Below are positions 23,981 to 32,105 of a stretch of 64,000 nt of DNA, piece after piece. Under the pieces are notes generated by a model. The model worked only from the letters and a program-made list of their open reading frames with translations. It had not been told where the DNA came from and searched no databases. Source of the stretch: Xanthobacteraceae bacterium (GTDB taxonomy: Bacteria; Pseudomonadota; Alphaproteobacteria; Rhizobiales; Xanthobacteraceae); NCBI GenBank assembly GCA_030041005.1, contig JASHOR010000148.1, forward strand, positions 1 through 64,000, written 5' to 3'. A program made the translations under genes and the position numbers. Each line of letters begins with the position of its first letter. Position 1 is the first letter of the stretch.

Positions 23981-25219
23981 TCAACGAGAATCAAAGCGAT
24001 CGCTCCTCGTTATCGGATTAGCCCGCGGTCGGAGTTTCGCCAGGACGGCACGGATCCTGCCGCGTAGTGCAAGCCAAGCCAGCGACCCGGCCGTCAGCGG
24101 CTTATCCGAATCGTTGCCGCCAAGCGTGCCCGACAGCGCGGCCTTCAGGTTGTTTGCAAATACGCGCGTGAGATGATCGGCAACATCCTTTATCAGCCCC
24201 AGTCGGCCAAACTGAGCCAACGATCCGGCTAAAAGGAATTTCACCGAGACGTCGACTTGCGTGGCCGCTTCGCCCTGCGACTGCAAGCGATAGGAAATGA
24301 TCGCCCGCGCGTTCGATCCGCTTTTAGCGTCGCGACCCATGGCCCGCACCACTCCGGCATGGCGTGAAGGATCGCGCTCGATCTCGGCAATGCCCTTGAA
24401 CGCGCTGACAAAGGGACCAAGCTTGACGTTGACCTCGCCCTCGGCGCGATTGCCGACCGGAGAGCCGAGCAGGCGCGCACCGGGCATGCAACGCACGACG
24501 CGGTCGAGATGCTCGAAGTAGTTCCATACCACGTCGCGCGCGAACGGCACCTGGAACGATTGCCGTAATTCGACGCCTTCCGCCTCGACCGTGCGCCACT
24601 GTTGCGCGCTGACCGGCGCCGTCTGATCCAAGGGCGGCGCCGACGGCGCGGCCTCTGATCCGCGTCGGACCGCGGGGGCGCGCCCGCCCTCGCGCGACGG
24701 CCGCGCACCGACCGGGCCAAGCGTTTTGCACATCACGATTGCCGACGCACCGGTCGCCTTGCGCTTCTGTTGCACCGATTTGACGGCCGTCACGATGCCG
24801 ACATAGCCGGTGCAACGGCAAAGGTTGCCGGACAGTTCGCGTCGAATGCGAGCCTCATCGGCATCCGGCAAACGCATAAGGATATCGCGGCAGGAAATCA
24901 GCATGCCCGGCGTGCAATAACCGCACTGCAAGGCGTGATTGGCGGCGAAGGCCTCGCGCAGATCGGCCATGATCGGATCGTCGCGCAGCCCTTCAATGGT
25001 GGTGATCTGGGCGCCGTCACAGGCCACCGCAAAAGTGATGCACGAGCGCGCCGGAACGCCGTCGAGCAATACCGTACATGCGCCGCAAACCCCGTGCTCG
25101 CATCCGATATGCGTGCCGGTCAGATATTGTTGATTGCGCAGAAAATCCGCCAGGTGGGTGCGCGGGTCCGCCTGCGCGTCCGTGGTCTTGCCGTTGATTT
25201 CCAGACTGACGGGAATCAC
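23981..25219 (-). CDS. CoxS-like 2Fe-2S subunit fused to a CoxG-like SRPBCC domain
   Basis: A 412-residue fusion. Residues 1-160 are the small subunit of a molybdenum hydroxylase with two [2Fe-2S] clusters: Cys40, 45, 48, 60 (CEHGVCGAC) and Cys99, 102, 134, 136 (CGYC, CRC). Residues ~160-205 form a Pro/Ala/Arg-rich linker. Residues ~205-370 match CoxG-type SRPBCC proteins (FARDVVWNYFEHLDRVVRCM, PGARLLG, VKLGPFVSAFKG), which in carboxydotrophs anchor CO dehydrogenase to the membrane or aid maturation. The tail is basic. Start GTG 25219 overlaps the FAD subunit stop (GTGA). In most operons coxS and coxG are separate genes, so this is a notable fusion. Confidence 0.9.
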   Translation of the reverse strand: MIPVSLEINGKTTDAQADPRTHLADFLRNQQYLTGTHIGCEHGVCGACTVLLDGVPARSCITFAVACDGAQITTIEGLRDDPIMADLREAFAANHALQCGYCTPGMLISCRDILMRLPDADEARIRRELSGNLCRCTGYVGIVTAVKSVQQKRKATGASAIVMCKTLGPVGARPSREGGRAPAVRRGSEAAPSAPPLDQTAPVSAQQWRTVEAEGVELRQSFQVPFARDVVWNYFEHLDRVVRCMPGARLLGSPVGNRAEGEVNVKLGPFVSAFKGIAEIERDPSRHAGVVRAMGRDAKSGSNARAIISYRLQSQGEAATQVDVSVKFLLAGSLAQFGRLGLIKDVADHLTRVFANNLKAALSGTLGGNDSDKPLTAGSLAWLALRGRIRAVLAKLRPRANPITRSDRFDSR

Positions 25220-26055
25220 GATGCGCTCGCTTGTTTTGCCGCGCGCTTAAGCGCAACGGGGGCCAATTGCCTGGTGTATTCGTCGGTTACCGCTTTGGCA
25301 TCGAGCAGGGCGAGCACGGCATTAACGTCGAGGCGTTTGTCAAGGTCCGGTCCGAACGGACCGGCAAACAGCGTCGTAGCATCCGCAACAATGATCGGCG
25401 CCGTCTCGATGGCGCCGAGCACCGCGCGAAAGCGCCTATTGTCCGGATCGTAGAGAATGCCGCCGACGGCATGGGCGAATTCGCCAACTTTTTGATTGAA
25501 CTTGCAGAAGCCCCAGCGTGAACGGGGGGACATTTTCGGTATGCGAATTGCGCGGATGAGTTCGTCGGCTTCGAGCGTCGTCACGAACGACGAGACCATC
25601 GAACGCTCCGCCGCAATGACGCGAGCGCCGCGAGACGATTGTGTCAACAATTCGGCGCCAAGCAGCGGAATCGCCGAAATCCAATCCGCCGCCGGGTCGG
25701 CATGCGCCAGGCTCCCTCCGAGCGTCCCGCGGTTGCGCACCGCGCGGTAGGCAATGCCCCCGGCCACGAAGCTCAACAGGCCCAGCGACGGGTCCGGAAT
25801 GCGGCCGTCTTCGATGTCGGCATGCGTTACGCAGGCGCCGATCTCGACGTGGTCTCGATGTTCCGTAACAGCCGTCAACTCGGATATCGAGGTGAGGTCC
25901 ACCAGCAGTTCGGGTTGCGCGATTCTCAGGTTGAGCATCGGCCCGAGCGACTGGCTGCCGGCGATGGCCTTTGCAACTCCGCCGGCTTCGCCGAGCAGCC
26001 TGGCCGCTTCGTTGAGGCTCGCCGGGCGGACGAAATCAAAGCGGGATGGCTTCAC
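25216..26055 (-). CDS. Molybdenum hydroxylase medium (FAD) subunit, CoxM-like
   Basis: A 279-residue FAD-binding subunit. The PCMH-type flavin motifs are AIAGSQSLGPMLNLR near residue 35 and VRNRGTLGGSLAHADPAAD near residue 107. It begins FDFVRPASLNEAARLL, typical for this subunit. It passes electrons from the Mo/Fe-S subunits to an acceptor. The GTG at 26055 is preceded by GGAG. It is the only FAD subunit in the window although there are two large subunits, so both probably share it. Confidence 0.92.
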   Translation of the reverse strand: MKPSRFDFVRPASLNEAARLLGEAGGVAKAIAGSQSLGPMLNLRIAQPELLVDLTSISELTAVTEHRDHVEIGACVTHADIEDGRIPDPSLGLLSFVAGGIAYRAVRNRGTLGGSLAHADPAADWISAIPLLGAELLTQSSRGARVIAAERSMVSSFVTTLEADELIRAIRIPKMSPRSRWGFCKFNQKVGEFAHAVGGILYDPDNRRFRAVLGAIETAPIIVADATTLFAGPFGPDLDKRLDVNAVLALLDAKAVTDEYTRQLAPVALKRAAKQASAS

Positions 26056-26093
26056 TGCGAATGCTCCAAAACATCGGCCAAAAATTGCGCCAT

Positions 26094-26498
26094 CTACTTG
26101 CTCCGTATCGTCTGCATCCGACGGCGAAGAGTTGCGCCCCGCACGTCCGGTTCATTGGTATCAGTCAGCAGGTCACGCAGGACGCGCTGTTCTGGCACCG
26201 GGTCCAATTGGGTGAGACCGGGTTTCAGCTTGGCAATGCAGGCATATTCGACGACACCGTCGACCGTGATCGCGCATTCCTTGCAGACATTGGCGTTGAA
26301 GCAACTGAATTGAAATGCCAAGTCGGGCTGCTGCCCGAAGCGAATTCGCACCAGCCCGTCGAGCACCGAGTCGCCGTCCTCGAAATTAACGTCATATTCC
26401 TCATAACGGCCTTGCTCGCCCGCGCATCCTCGCCAAATGCGCAGCCGCGCGACTTTCAACGGCGCGGCGGCGACGGCATCACCGTAAGGGCCGGTCAT
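26094..26498 (-). CDS. Small 2Fe-2S protein resembling the N-terminal half of SdhB/FrdB
   Basis: A 134-residue ferredoxin-fold protein. The cysteines CFNANVCKEC and a fourth Cys twelve residues later (VEYAC) match the plant-type cluster loop of succinate dehydrogenase/fumarate reductase iron-sulfur subunits. The C-terminal 4Fe-4S/3Fe-4S half of SdhB is absent, and there is no membrane anchor gene. The ATG at 26498 has GGAGG 6 nt upstream and overlaps the flavoprotein gene by 20 bp. It probably transfers electrons to or from the FrdA-like subunit. Confidence 0.75.
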   Translation of the reverse strand: MTGPYGDAVAAAPLKVARLRIWRGCAGEQGRYEEYDVNFEDGDSVLDGLVRIRFGQQPDLAFQFSCFNANVCKECAITVDGVVEYACIAKLKPGLTQLDPVPEQRVLRDLLTDTNEPDVRGATLRRRMQTIRSK

Positions 26499-28188
26499 GA
26501 CCGCCTCCGTCAAAACTCGAAACGATCCGGCCGTCGACCAGCGCAAGCCGCTGGTTGATCTGATAGGCTTCAAGCGTTTCTGGAAAGTCCAATCGCTGAT
26601 GCGCACCGCGGCTCTCGCGGCGATTGAAAGCAGCGCATGTCACGGCCTCGGCGGCCTGAAGTCCGTTGCGCAGTTCGAACCACTCGATCAGGCTGGCGTT
26701 GTGGACGCTCTGCGGCGACACCGACAAATCCTCCAAGTCGCCATCCAACATATGGCGAATTCGCCCGCGTGCCGTCGCGAGGTCGCTCGCAGTGCGGAAC
26801 GCGCCGACCCGTTCCCACATCAGTTCCCGCACCTCACCAAGCATCTGGGCGGGCGGCACGCCTTGGCGCTCCCCTCTCGCCCGAATCCGCCGGATGACAT
26901 CGAGCCCGGCCGCCGCTGCACGATCACTCCAAGCTGGAGGTTTACGGCCCGCAGCAATCTTCCCGGCCGACTCGCCGGCGCGGGCGCCGAATACCATCGC
27001 CTCCGGCAACGCATTGCCGGACAGTCGGTTGGCGCCGTTGGCACCGCCGACGATTTCGCCGGCGGCGTAAAGGCCGGGCACGCTCGATAGCATGTCGGTG
27101 TCGACCTCAATGCCGCCCATCTGGTAGTGCGCGATCGGAAATATCTCCACCGGCGCCTTGGTCAGATCGATGCCGTTGCGCCTGAAGATGTTGAGTACCG
27201 GTCCGAGCGCCCGAGCAAGGTCTTGGGCAGGGATATGCTGGAATGACAGATAGACCCCGCCGTGCGGCGAGCCGCGGCCGGCCGCCACCTCGCGATAGAT
27301 GGCGTGGGTGAGCAAATCGCGCGTCGTGTCGTATTCGGCGCTGCCGCTGCCGCCGTATCGCGGCAGAAACTCTTCACCGAGGCTGTTAATCAGCCGACCG
27401 CCGAGCTTGACGCGAGTCGGCTCCCAGGTTGTCGGATCGAGCCCGACCATGCGCGGCGCCAAGTGTCCGTTCGGATAGAATTGCAGGAATTCCATGTCTA
27501 CAAGTCGCGCGCCGGCGCGTAGCGCGATGCCGACGCCATCCCCGGCGTTGTTGTTCGGCGCCGTGGTGCGCCGGAACATTTTCATCATACCGCCCGAACA
27601 CAACACCACAGCGTTGGTGCGGATCGCGACCGGCTCGGAGGTTGCAACATCGAAGCCGACCGCACCGACGACCTCGCCGTCACAAATGACAAGATCGGTC
27701 AAGCAGAAATGATTAAGGACTTGGATGGCTGAATCCTGCAGCGTTCGCAGTCGCAAGGCCGCGCAGATGGCCGCTCCGGTGCATAGGAAGTCGACGTAAA
27801 CGCAGCGCCTGCGGCTGTGCCCCGGCGCTTTGACCTGTCTGATCTTGCCGTTTTCGAGTCGCGCCCAATTGACGCTCCAATCGGCAAGTTCGCGTATGCG
27901 TGACGGACTCTGTTCGCACAACAGCGCGGCCAGCTTATCGTTGCAAAGTCCGCGTCCGGCTTCCATCGTATCGTTGAAATGCAGTTCCGGACTGTCGGGC
28001 TCGGTTTCGCCGAGCGCGGAAGCGCAAGTCATCTGCGCCATGATCGTCGCACCTCCGCGGCTGACGACGTTCTTGTCCACCAGCGTCACACTGGCGCCGG
28101 CACGCGCGGCGTAGAGCGCGGCAAACATTCCCGCGGCTCCGCCGCCCACAACGAGAACTCCGGTTTGCAGCGCGGAGGCGTCTGGCAT
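26479..28188 (-). CDS. FrdA/SdhA-like flavoprotein (FAD-dependent oxidoreductase)
   Basis: A 569-residue member of the fumarate reductase/succinate dehydrogenase flavoprotein family. The dinucleotide site is VLVVGGGAAGMFAALYAARAG, and further family motifs are AVVLCSGGMMKMF, EFLQFYPNGHL, TTRDLLTHAI, FPIAHYQMGGIEVD and GLYAAGEIVGGANGANRLSG. The His that covalently binds FAD in SdhA is replaced in SRGGATIMAQ, so FAD is likely non-covalent. It lies between the two molybdenum hydroxylase modules and partners the 2Fe-2S protein. It may oxidise or reduce a C=C or C-N bond of the pathway intermediate; true succinate dehydrogenase is unlikely. Confidence 0.82.
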   Translation of the reverse strand: MPDASALQTGVLVVGGGAAGMFAALYAARAGASVTLVDKNVVSRGGATIMAQMTCASALGETEPDSPELHFNDTMEAGRGLCNDKLAALLCEQSPSRIRELADWSVNWARLENGKIRQVKAPGHSRRRCVYVDFLCTGAAICAALRLRTLQDSAIQVLNHFCLTDLVICDGEVVGAVGFDVATSEPVAIRTNAVVLCSGGMMKMFRRTTAPNNNAGDGVGIALRAGARLVDMEFLQFYPNGHLAPRMVGLDPTTWEPTRVKLGGRLINSLGEEFLPRYGGSGSAEYDTTRDLLTHAIYREVAAGRGSPHGGVYLSFQHIPAQDLARALGPVLNIFRRNGIDLTKAPVEIFPIAHYQMGGIEVDTDMLSSVPGLYAAGEIVGGANGANRLSGNALPEAMVFGARAGESAGKIAAGRKPPAWSDRAAAAGLDVIRRIRARGERQGVPPAQMLGEVRELMWERVGAFRTASDLATARGRIRHMLDGDLEDLSVSPQSVHNASLIEWFELRNGLQAAEAVTCAAFNRRESRGAHQRLDFPETLEAYQINQRLALVDGRIVSSFDGGGHDRPLR

Positions 28189-28206
28189 GCGTAACGTTCC
28201 CAGAGT

Positions 28207-30531
28207 TCAATCGGTCCGACGCTGCGCCGCCAATGCCTGCACAATGCGACGCGGCGTTATGGGAATTTCCGTTATTTCGACCTGCAGGGGCCGCAGCGCG
28301 TCATTGACGGCGTTGGCGATCGCAGCGGCTGGCCCGATGGCGCCGCCCTCGCCTACGCCTTTGATGCCGAATTCGGTGTAAGGCGACGGCGTTTCCATGT
28401 GCAGTACGCGGATGTTGGGGACTTCGGCGGTGCCCGGCAACAGGTAGTCGGCCAGTGTCGACGCCAGCGGTTGACCCTGCTTGTCGAACGTCATCTGTTC
28501 GAACAATGCGCTGCCAATGCCTTGGGCGGTACCGCCGAAGATCTGCCCATCGACGATCATCGGGTTGACCAGCGTGCCGGCATCCTCGGCGACGACGTAA
28601 TCGAGAATCTCCACTGCGCCGACCTCGGGATCGACCGCAACGACCGCGGCGTGCGCCGCCCCGGTGTGGATGCCGGTCAGGCGCAATGGCGAGAAGCCGT
28701 TGGTGACTTCCAAGCCGCGCGGGTCGATGTCGCTCGGCAGTTCATTGGGCGACAGATAATAGGCTTGCGCGATGGCGCGCAGCGACACGCTGCCGTTCGG
28801 ACCGAAGACACAACTGTCGCGCAGGCTCACCGAAGCCTTTTCGGTTTGCAGCAGCGCCGCGCCGATCCTGGCAACCCGGTCGGCCAATTCCTTGCAGGCC
28901 TGCGATGTCGCGCCTCCGGCCCAGATCATGCCGCGCGAGCCCCAGGCACCGCTGGAATAGGGCGAGAGTTCCGTATCGCCGAGCTTGACCTGGATATCCT
29001 CGATGTCGAGTCCGAGAATTTCACTGCCGATTTGCGCCAGCGTGGTCTCAAGCCCCTGGCCAATGCTCTGGATGCCGGCCCGGATCTCAAGGCGGCCGTC
29101 GGGAGTAAGCCGCGCGAATGTTTGCTCGTAAAGCACGCGGCGTTTGCCATCGGCTGTCATGCCATGGCCGGTCTGCTCCGAGAACATCGACATGCCAAGC
29201 CCGATGAGCCGGCCGTCGCCCTCGCCGCGCCGCTGTCGCGCTCGCACCGCGTCCACGTCGATTGCCTCGACCGCCATGCGCAAAAGTTGCGGATAGTCGC
29301 CGCTGTCGAAATGTTTGTCGGTGACATTGTCGTACGGCATCTGTTCCGGTCGAACGAGGTTGACGTCGCGGACCTCATGCGGCTCTCGCCCGATTTCCCG
29401 CGCAATGGCATCGACCACGAGTTCCATCGCATAGCAGCAACCCGGCCGGGCGACGCCGCGATAGGGCAATTGCGGCGCCTTGTTGGTGGCGACCGCCGCG
29501 GTAGTGCAACGATAGACCGGGATGTCATATGGCCCGGGCAGGATGGCGCTGACCTGCGAAGCCTCGATCGCCGCGGTGAACGGATAAGACGAATAGGCGC
29601 CGGTATCGACCGCCGCCTTGGCATCGAACGCGAGAATTTTTCCCGTTCGATCCGCGTAAGCCGTGATGTCGTAATAATGCTCGCGACAGTTCGCGTTGGC
29701 GACGAGCATTTCGCGGCGGTCTTCAAGCCACCGCACCGGGTAATCAGCGCGCATCGCCAGCCAGCACAAACAGACCTCTTCGCCGGCCAGGACGGCCTTG
29801 TAGCCGAAACCGCCGCCGACATCCGGCGATACCACGCGAATCTTCAATTCCGGGATTTGCAGCACTTGCGCCAGCCCGCTGCGCACCACGTGCGGAAACT
29901 GGGTGGCGCCGTGCAGGATCAACTGGTCGAGCCGCTTATCCCACTGCGCGATGAAGCCGCGGCATTCGATTGGCGACATCACCTGACGCGAGGTCCGCAA
30001 CCGGCGGGTGACCTTCACCGGCGCCGTCTTGGCGACCGACTCCACATCGCCATCGTATGCGACATTGACGTACACATTGCCTTTGACGGTGTCGTGCACG
30101 AGCGGGGCGCCCGGCTTCTGCGCCTCGATCATGTCGGTCACGGCCGGCAATTCGTCGAATTGCAAAGCGACCTGGGCCGCGATGTCTTCGGCCTCAGCGC
30201 GCGTGTCGGCGACGCACATGGCAATCAACTCGCCGACCTGACGGATCTTGTCCACGACCAAGGGAGGCTGTTCGGAAATCTGGAATCCCGGCAGCGGCGA
30301 AACCGCCTTCAGCGGTAGAACGCCCGCAAGATCACGGGCGGTGAAAACCGCGGAACGCAAGCGTTCGGGAACGAGTACGGCGTTCAGCCGCGCGTGCGCC
30401 ACCGGGCTGCGCACAAAGGCGACCTCGCGCATCCTCGGGAACCGCAGGTCGCCGATGTACTGGCCTTCGCCGTAGAGAAAGCGGCTGTCCTCCTTCCGCC
30501 GGGCGCGCGCACCAACACCGTTCCTCGCCAA
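28207..30531 (-). CDS. Molybdenum hydroxylase large subunit 2 (xanthine dehydrogenase/CoxL family)
   Basis: A 774-residue paralogue of the protein at 21563-23917. The two are collinear with many identical blocks (PDVGGGFGYK, VRWLEDRRE, FDSGD, TPSPYTEFGIKG, GEGGA). Mo-cofactor motifs include LPYRGVARPGCCYAMEL and GAWGSRGMIWAGGATSQ; the form I CO dehydrogenase loop is absent. I place the start at TTG 30531 because AGAGGAGG ends 6 nt upstream and MARNGVGAR then aligns with MPSYGIGAS of the paralogue. It is the first gene of the ~13-kb catabolic/ABC run and has an operator-like palindrome 56 bp upstream. Confidence 0.9.
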   Translation of the reverse strand: MARNGVGARARRKEDSRFLYGEGQYIGDLRFPRMREVAFVRSPVAHARLNAVLVPERLRSAVFTARDLAGVLPLKAVSPLPGFQISEQPPLVVDKIRQVGELIAMCVADTRAEAEDIAAQVALQFDELPAVTDMIEAQKPGAPLVHDTVKGNVYVNVAYDGDVESVAKTAPVKVTRRLRTSRQVMSPIECRGFIAQWDKRLDQLILHGATQFPHVVRSGLAQVLQIPELKIRVVSPDVGGGFGYKAVLAGEEVCLCWLAMRADYPVRWLEDRREMLVANANCREHYYDITAYADRTGKILAFDAKAAVDTGAYSSYPFTAAIEASQVSAILPGPYDIPVYRCTTAAVATNKAPQLPYRGVARPGCCYAMELVVDAIAREIGREPHEVRDVNLVRPEQMPYDNVTDKHFDSGDYPQLLRMAVEAIDVDAVRARQRRGEGDGRLIGLGMSMFSEQTGHGMTADGKRRVLYEQTFARLTPDGRLEIRAGIQSIGQGLETTLAQIGSEILGLDIEDIQVKLGDTELSPYSSGAWGSRGMIWAGGATSQACKELADRVARIGAALLQTEKASVSLRDSCVFGPNGSVSLRAIAQAYYLSPNELPSDIDPRGLEVTNGFSPLRLTGIHTGAAHAAVVAVDPEVGAVEILDYVVAEDAGTLVNPMIVDGQIFGGTAQGIGSALFEQMTFDKQGQPLASTLADYLLPGTAEVPNIRVLHMETPSPYTEFGIKGVGEGGAIGPAAAIANAVNDALRPLQVEITEIPITPRRIVQALAAQRRTD

Positions 30532-30537
30532 GACCGG

Positions 30538-30545
30538 CCTCCTCT
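30538..30545 (-). promoter_or_regulatory. Strong ribosome binding site that fixes a TTG start
   Basis: AGAGGAGG on the - strand, 6 nt before TTG 30531. It decides the start of the second molybdenum hydroxylase large subunit; the open frame continues through it to a TTG at 30555 with no such site. Confidence 0.7.
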
Positions 30546-30586
30546 GCCGCCGCAAAAGTCGTCGCGGACCAACCGTGATATTATCG

Positions 30587-30600
30587 TACTAATATTAGCA
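30587..30600. promoter_or_regulatory. Operator-like palindrome upstream of the catabolic operon
   Basis: TACTAATATTAGCA differs from a perfect TACTAA-nn-TTAGTA dyad by one base. It lies between livF (ends 30632) and the hydroxylase start (30531), so this operon probably has its own promoter in addition to read-through from liv. Confidence 0.65.
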
Positions 30601-30631
30601 TGATTCAATCCGGCAGCGCCTCGCTCGCGAG

Positions 30632-31348
30632 CTACAGGCCGAGGTAGGCTTGACGGATCATCGGGTCTTTGGCCAGCATCTGCGTATTGCCGCGCATGCG
30701 CACGACGCCGGTTTCGATCACGAAACCGCGCCGTGCAAGTTCGAATGCAGTCATGACGTCCTGCTCGACGATGAGAATGGCAAGGCCGATCTTATTGACC
30801 TCGATCAGCGCCTCGCCGAGCCGCTCGACCATCCGCGGCGCCAAGCCCAGCGACAACTCATCAATCATGAGCAAGCGCGGGCGCGACATGATCCCGCGCG
30901 CCACCGCACACATTTGCTGCTCGCCGCCGGACAAGGTGGTCGCGTCCTGGTGCTGCCGTTCCTTGAGGATAGGGAAAATCGAGAACACGTAATCGAGATC
31001 GCGATGAATCTCGACTTTGTCGGACCGCAGGTAGGCGCCGAGAAGAAGATTGTCGCGCACGCTCATGCCGCGAAACAGTCGCCGTCCTTCCGGAACGTGC
31101 GCGATCCCGCGCGCCAGGATCTGATCGGCCGGGAGCCCCGCAAGCTCCACCCCGTCAAACAACAATTTCCCGGAGCTGACCGCCACCAGTCCCGACAGCG
31201 CTCGCAGCAGCGTGGTCTTGCCGGCGCCGTTCGAGCCTACGATACAGGCTATTTCGCCGGCTTCGATGTCGATGTCCACGCCCCACAGCACGCGCACCTC
31301 GCCGTAGCCGGCGTGAAGGCTTTCCACCTTGAGCAGCGGCTCAGGCAC
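30632..31348 (-). CDS. livF: Branched-chain amino acid-type ABC transporter ATPase LivF
   Basis: 238 residues. Walker A is GSNGAGKTT, signature LSGGEQQM, Walker B LLMIDELSLGLAP and switch IVEQD, the LivF pattern. It begins LLKVESLHAGYGEVRVLWGV. The GTG at 31348 overlaps the livG stop by 8 bp. With LivG it powers import through LivHM of a hydrophobic amino acid, urea/amide or aromatic acid; Liv-type systems near aromatic catabolic genes often carry aromatic acids. Confidence 0.9.
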   Translation of the reverse strand: MPEPLLKVESLHAGYGEVRVLWGVDIDIEAGEIACIVGSNGAGKTTLLRALSGLVAVSSGKLLFDGVELAGLPADQILARGIAHVPEGRRLFRGMSVRDNLLLGAYLRSDKVEIHRDLDYVFSIFPILKERQHQDATTLSGGEQQMCAVARGIMSRPRLLMIDELSLGLAPRMVERLGEALIEVNKIGLAILIVEQDVMTAFELARRGFVIETGVVRMRGNTQMLAKDPMIRQAYLGL

Positions 31349-32105
31349 CGGTAGCGCCTTCCTGGTACCGGCGGGCGAATTTCTCGCCGAGATAGGCTTC
31401 GATCACCCTTCGGTCATTGACCATCGCCACCGGATCGCCCTGAGCGACAAGTTCTCCCTGGTGCAGGACCAGGACTCGCTGGGCGAGCGACAAGATCACC
31501 TTCATCAGATGCTCGATCAACAGGATCGTCACGCCGCGCTCAGAAATCTTGCGGACGAGGGCAAGTGCTCGGTCGATTTCGGTGGAATTGAGGCCCGCGT
31601 TGACCTCGTCCAGCATCAAGAGCTTTGGCTGCATCGCCAGGCTCTTGGCGAGCTCAAGACGCTTTCGGCCGGCAATCGTAAGGCTGCCCGCCGGCTTGTC
31701 GGCGAGCGCCGCCAGCTCGGTAAATTCCAGTTGCTCGCGTGCGATGTCGGCTGCCCGTCTCACGTTCACCTCGCGGTCGGCGCCGCCGAACAACGCGCCG
31801 GCCATGACATTTTCCAGCACCGTCATGCGCGGGAACGGCTGCACGACTTGAAACGTGCGCGCGATACCTCTGCGTGCAGCCTGATATGGCCGCTGCGCGG
31901 TGACATTGGCGCCGCAGAAAATCACTTGACCGGCGGTGGCGCCGGTCACGCCGGTCATGACGTTGACGAGAGTCGTTTTTCCCGCGCCGTTCGGACCGAT
32001 CAGCCCGACGATTTCACCCTGATCGATCGTGAAGCTCACATCGCGCAGCGCGCGAATGCCGCCAAAGCTCTTGCTGACGCCGTTGAGCTCTATGATTGCA
32101 GTCAC
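31341..32105 (-). CDS. livG: Branched-chain amino acid-type ABC transporter ATPase LivG
   Basis: 254 residues from a GTG start at 32105 that overlaps the livM stop (GTGA). Walker A GPNGAGKTT, the LivG-specific ARTFQVVQPFPRMTVLENV, a diverged signature LTIAGRKRLELAKSL and Walker B LLMLDEVNAGLN are present. An open frame runs far upstream through livM in another phase but does not encode this protein. Electrically neutral, cytoplasmic partner of LivF. Confidence 0.9.
   Translation of the reverse strand: MTAIIELNGVSKSFGGIRALRDVSFTIDQGEIVGLIGPNGAGKTTLVNVMTGVTGATAGQVIFCGANVTAQRPYQAARRGIARTFQVVQPFPRMTVLENVMAGALFGGADREVNVRRAADIAREQLEFTELAALADKPAGSLTIAGRKRLELAKSLAMQPKLLMLDEVNAGLNSTEIDRALALVRKISERGVTILLIEHLMKVILSLAQRVLVLHQGELVAQGDPVAMVNDRRVIEAYLGEKFARRYQEGATGA

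Noticed and set aside
23970-23983. Operator copy before the first hydroxylase large subunit
   Set aside because: Only the half-site GACTAA is present; the other half does not match.
26094-28188. Succinate dehydrogenase of the citric acid cycle
   Set aside because: No membrane anchors, only half of an SdhB, and the FAD-linking His is missing.
21563-30531. CO dehydrogenase (CoxMSL)
   Set aside because: Both large subunits have PYRGVAR where form I CO dehydrogenase has AYRCSFR, and no coxDEF-type maturation genes are present in the window.
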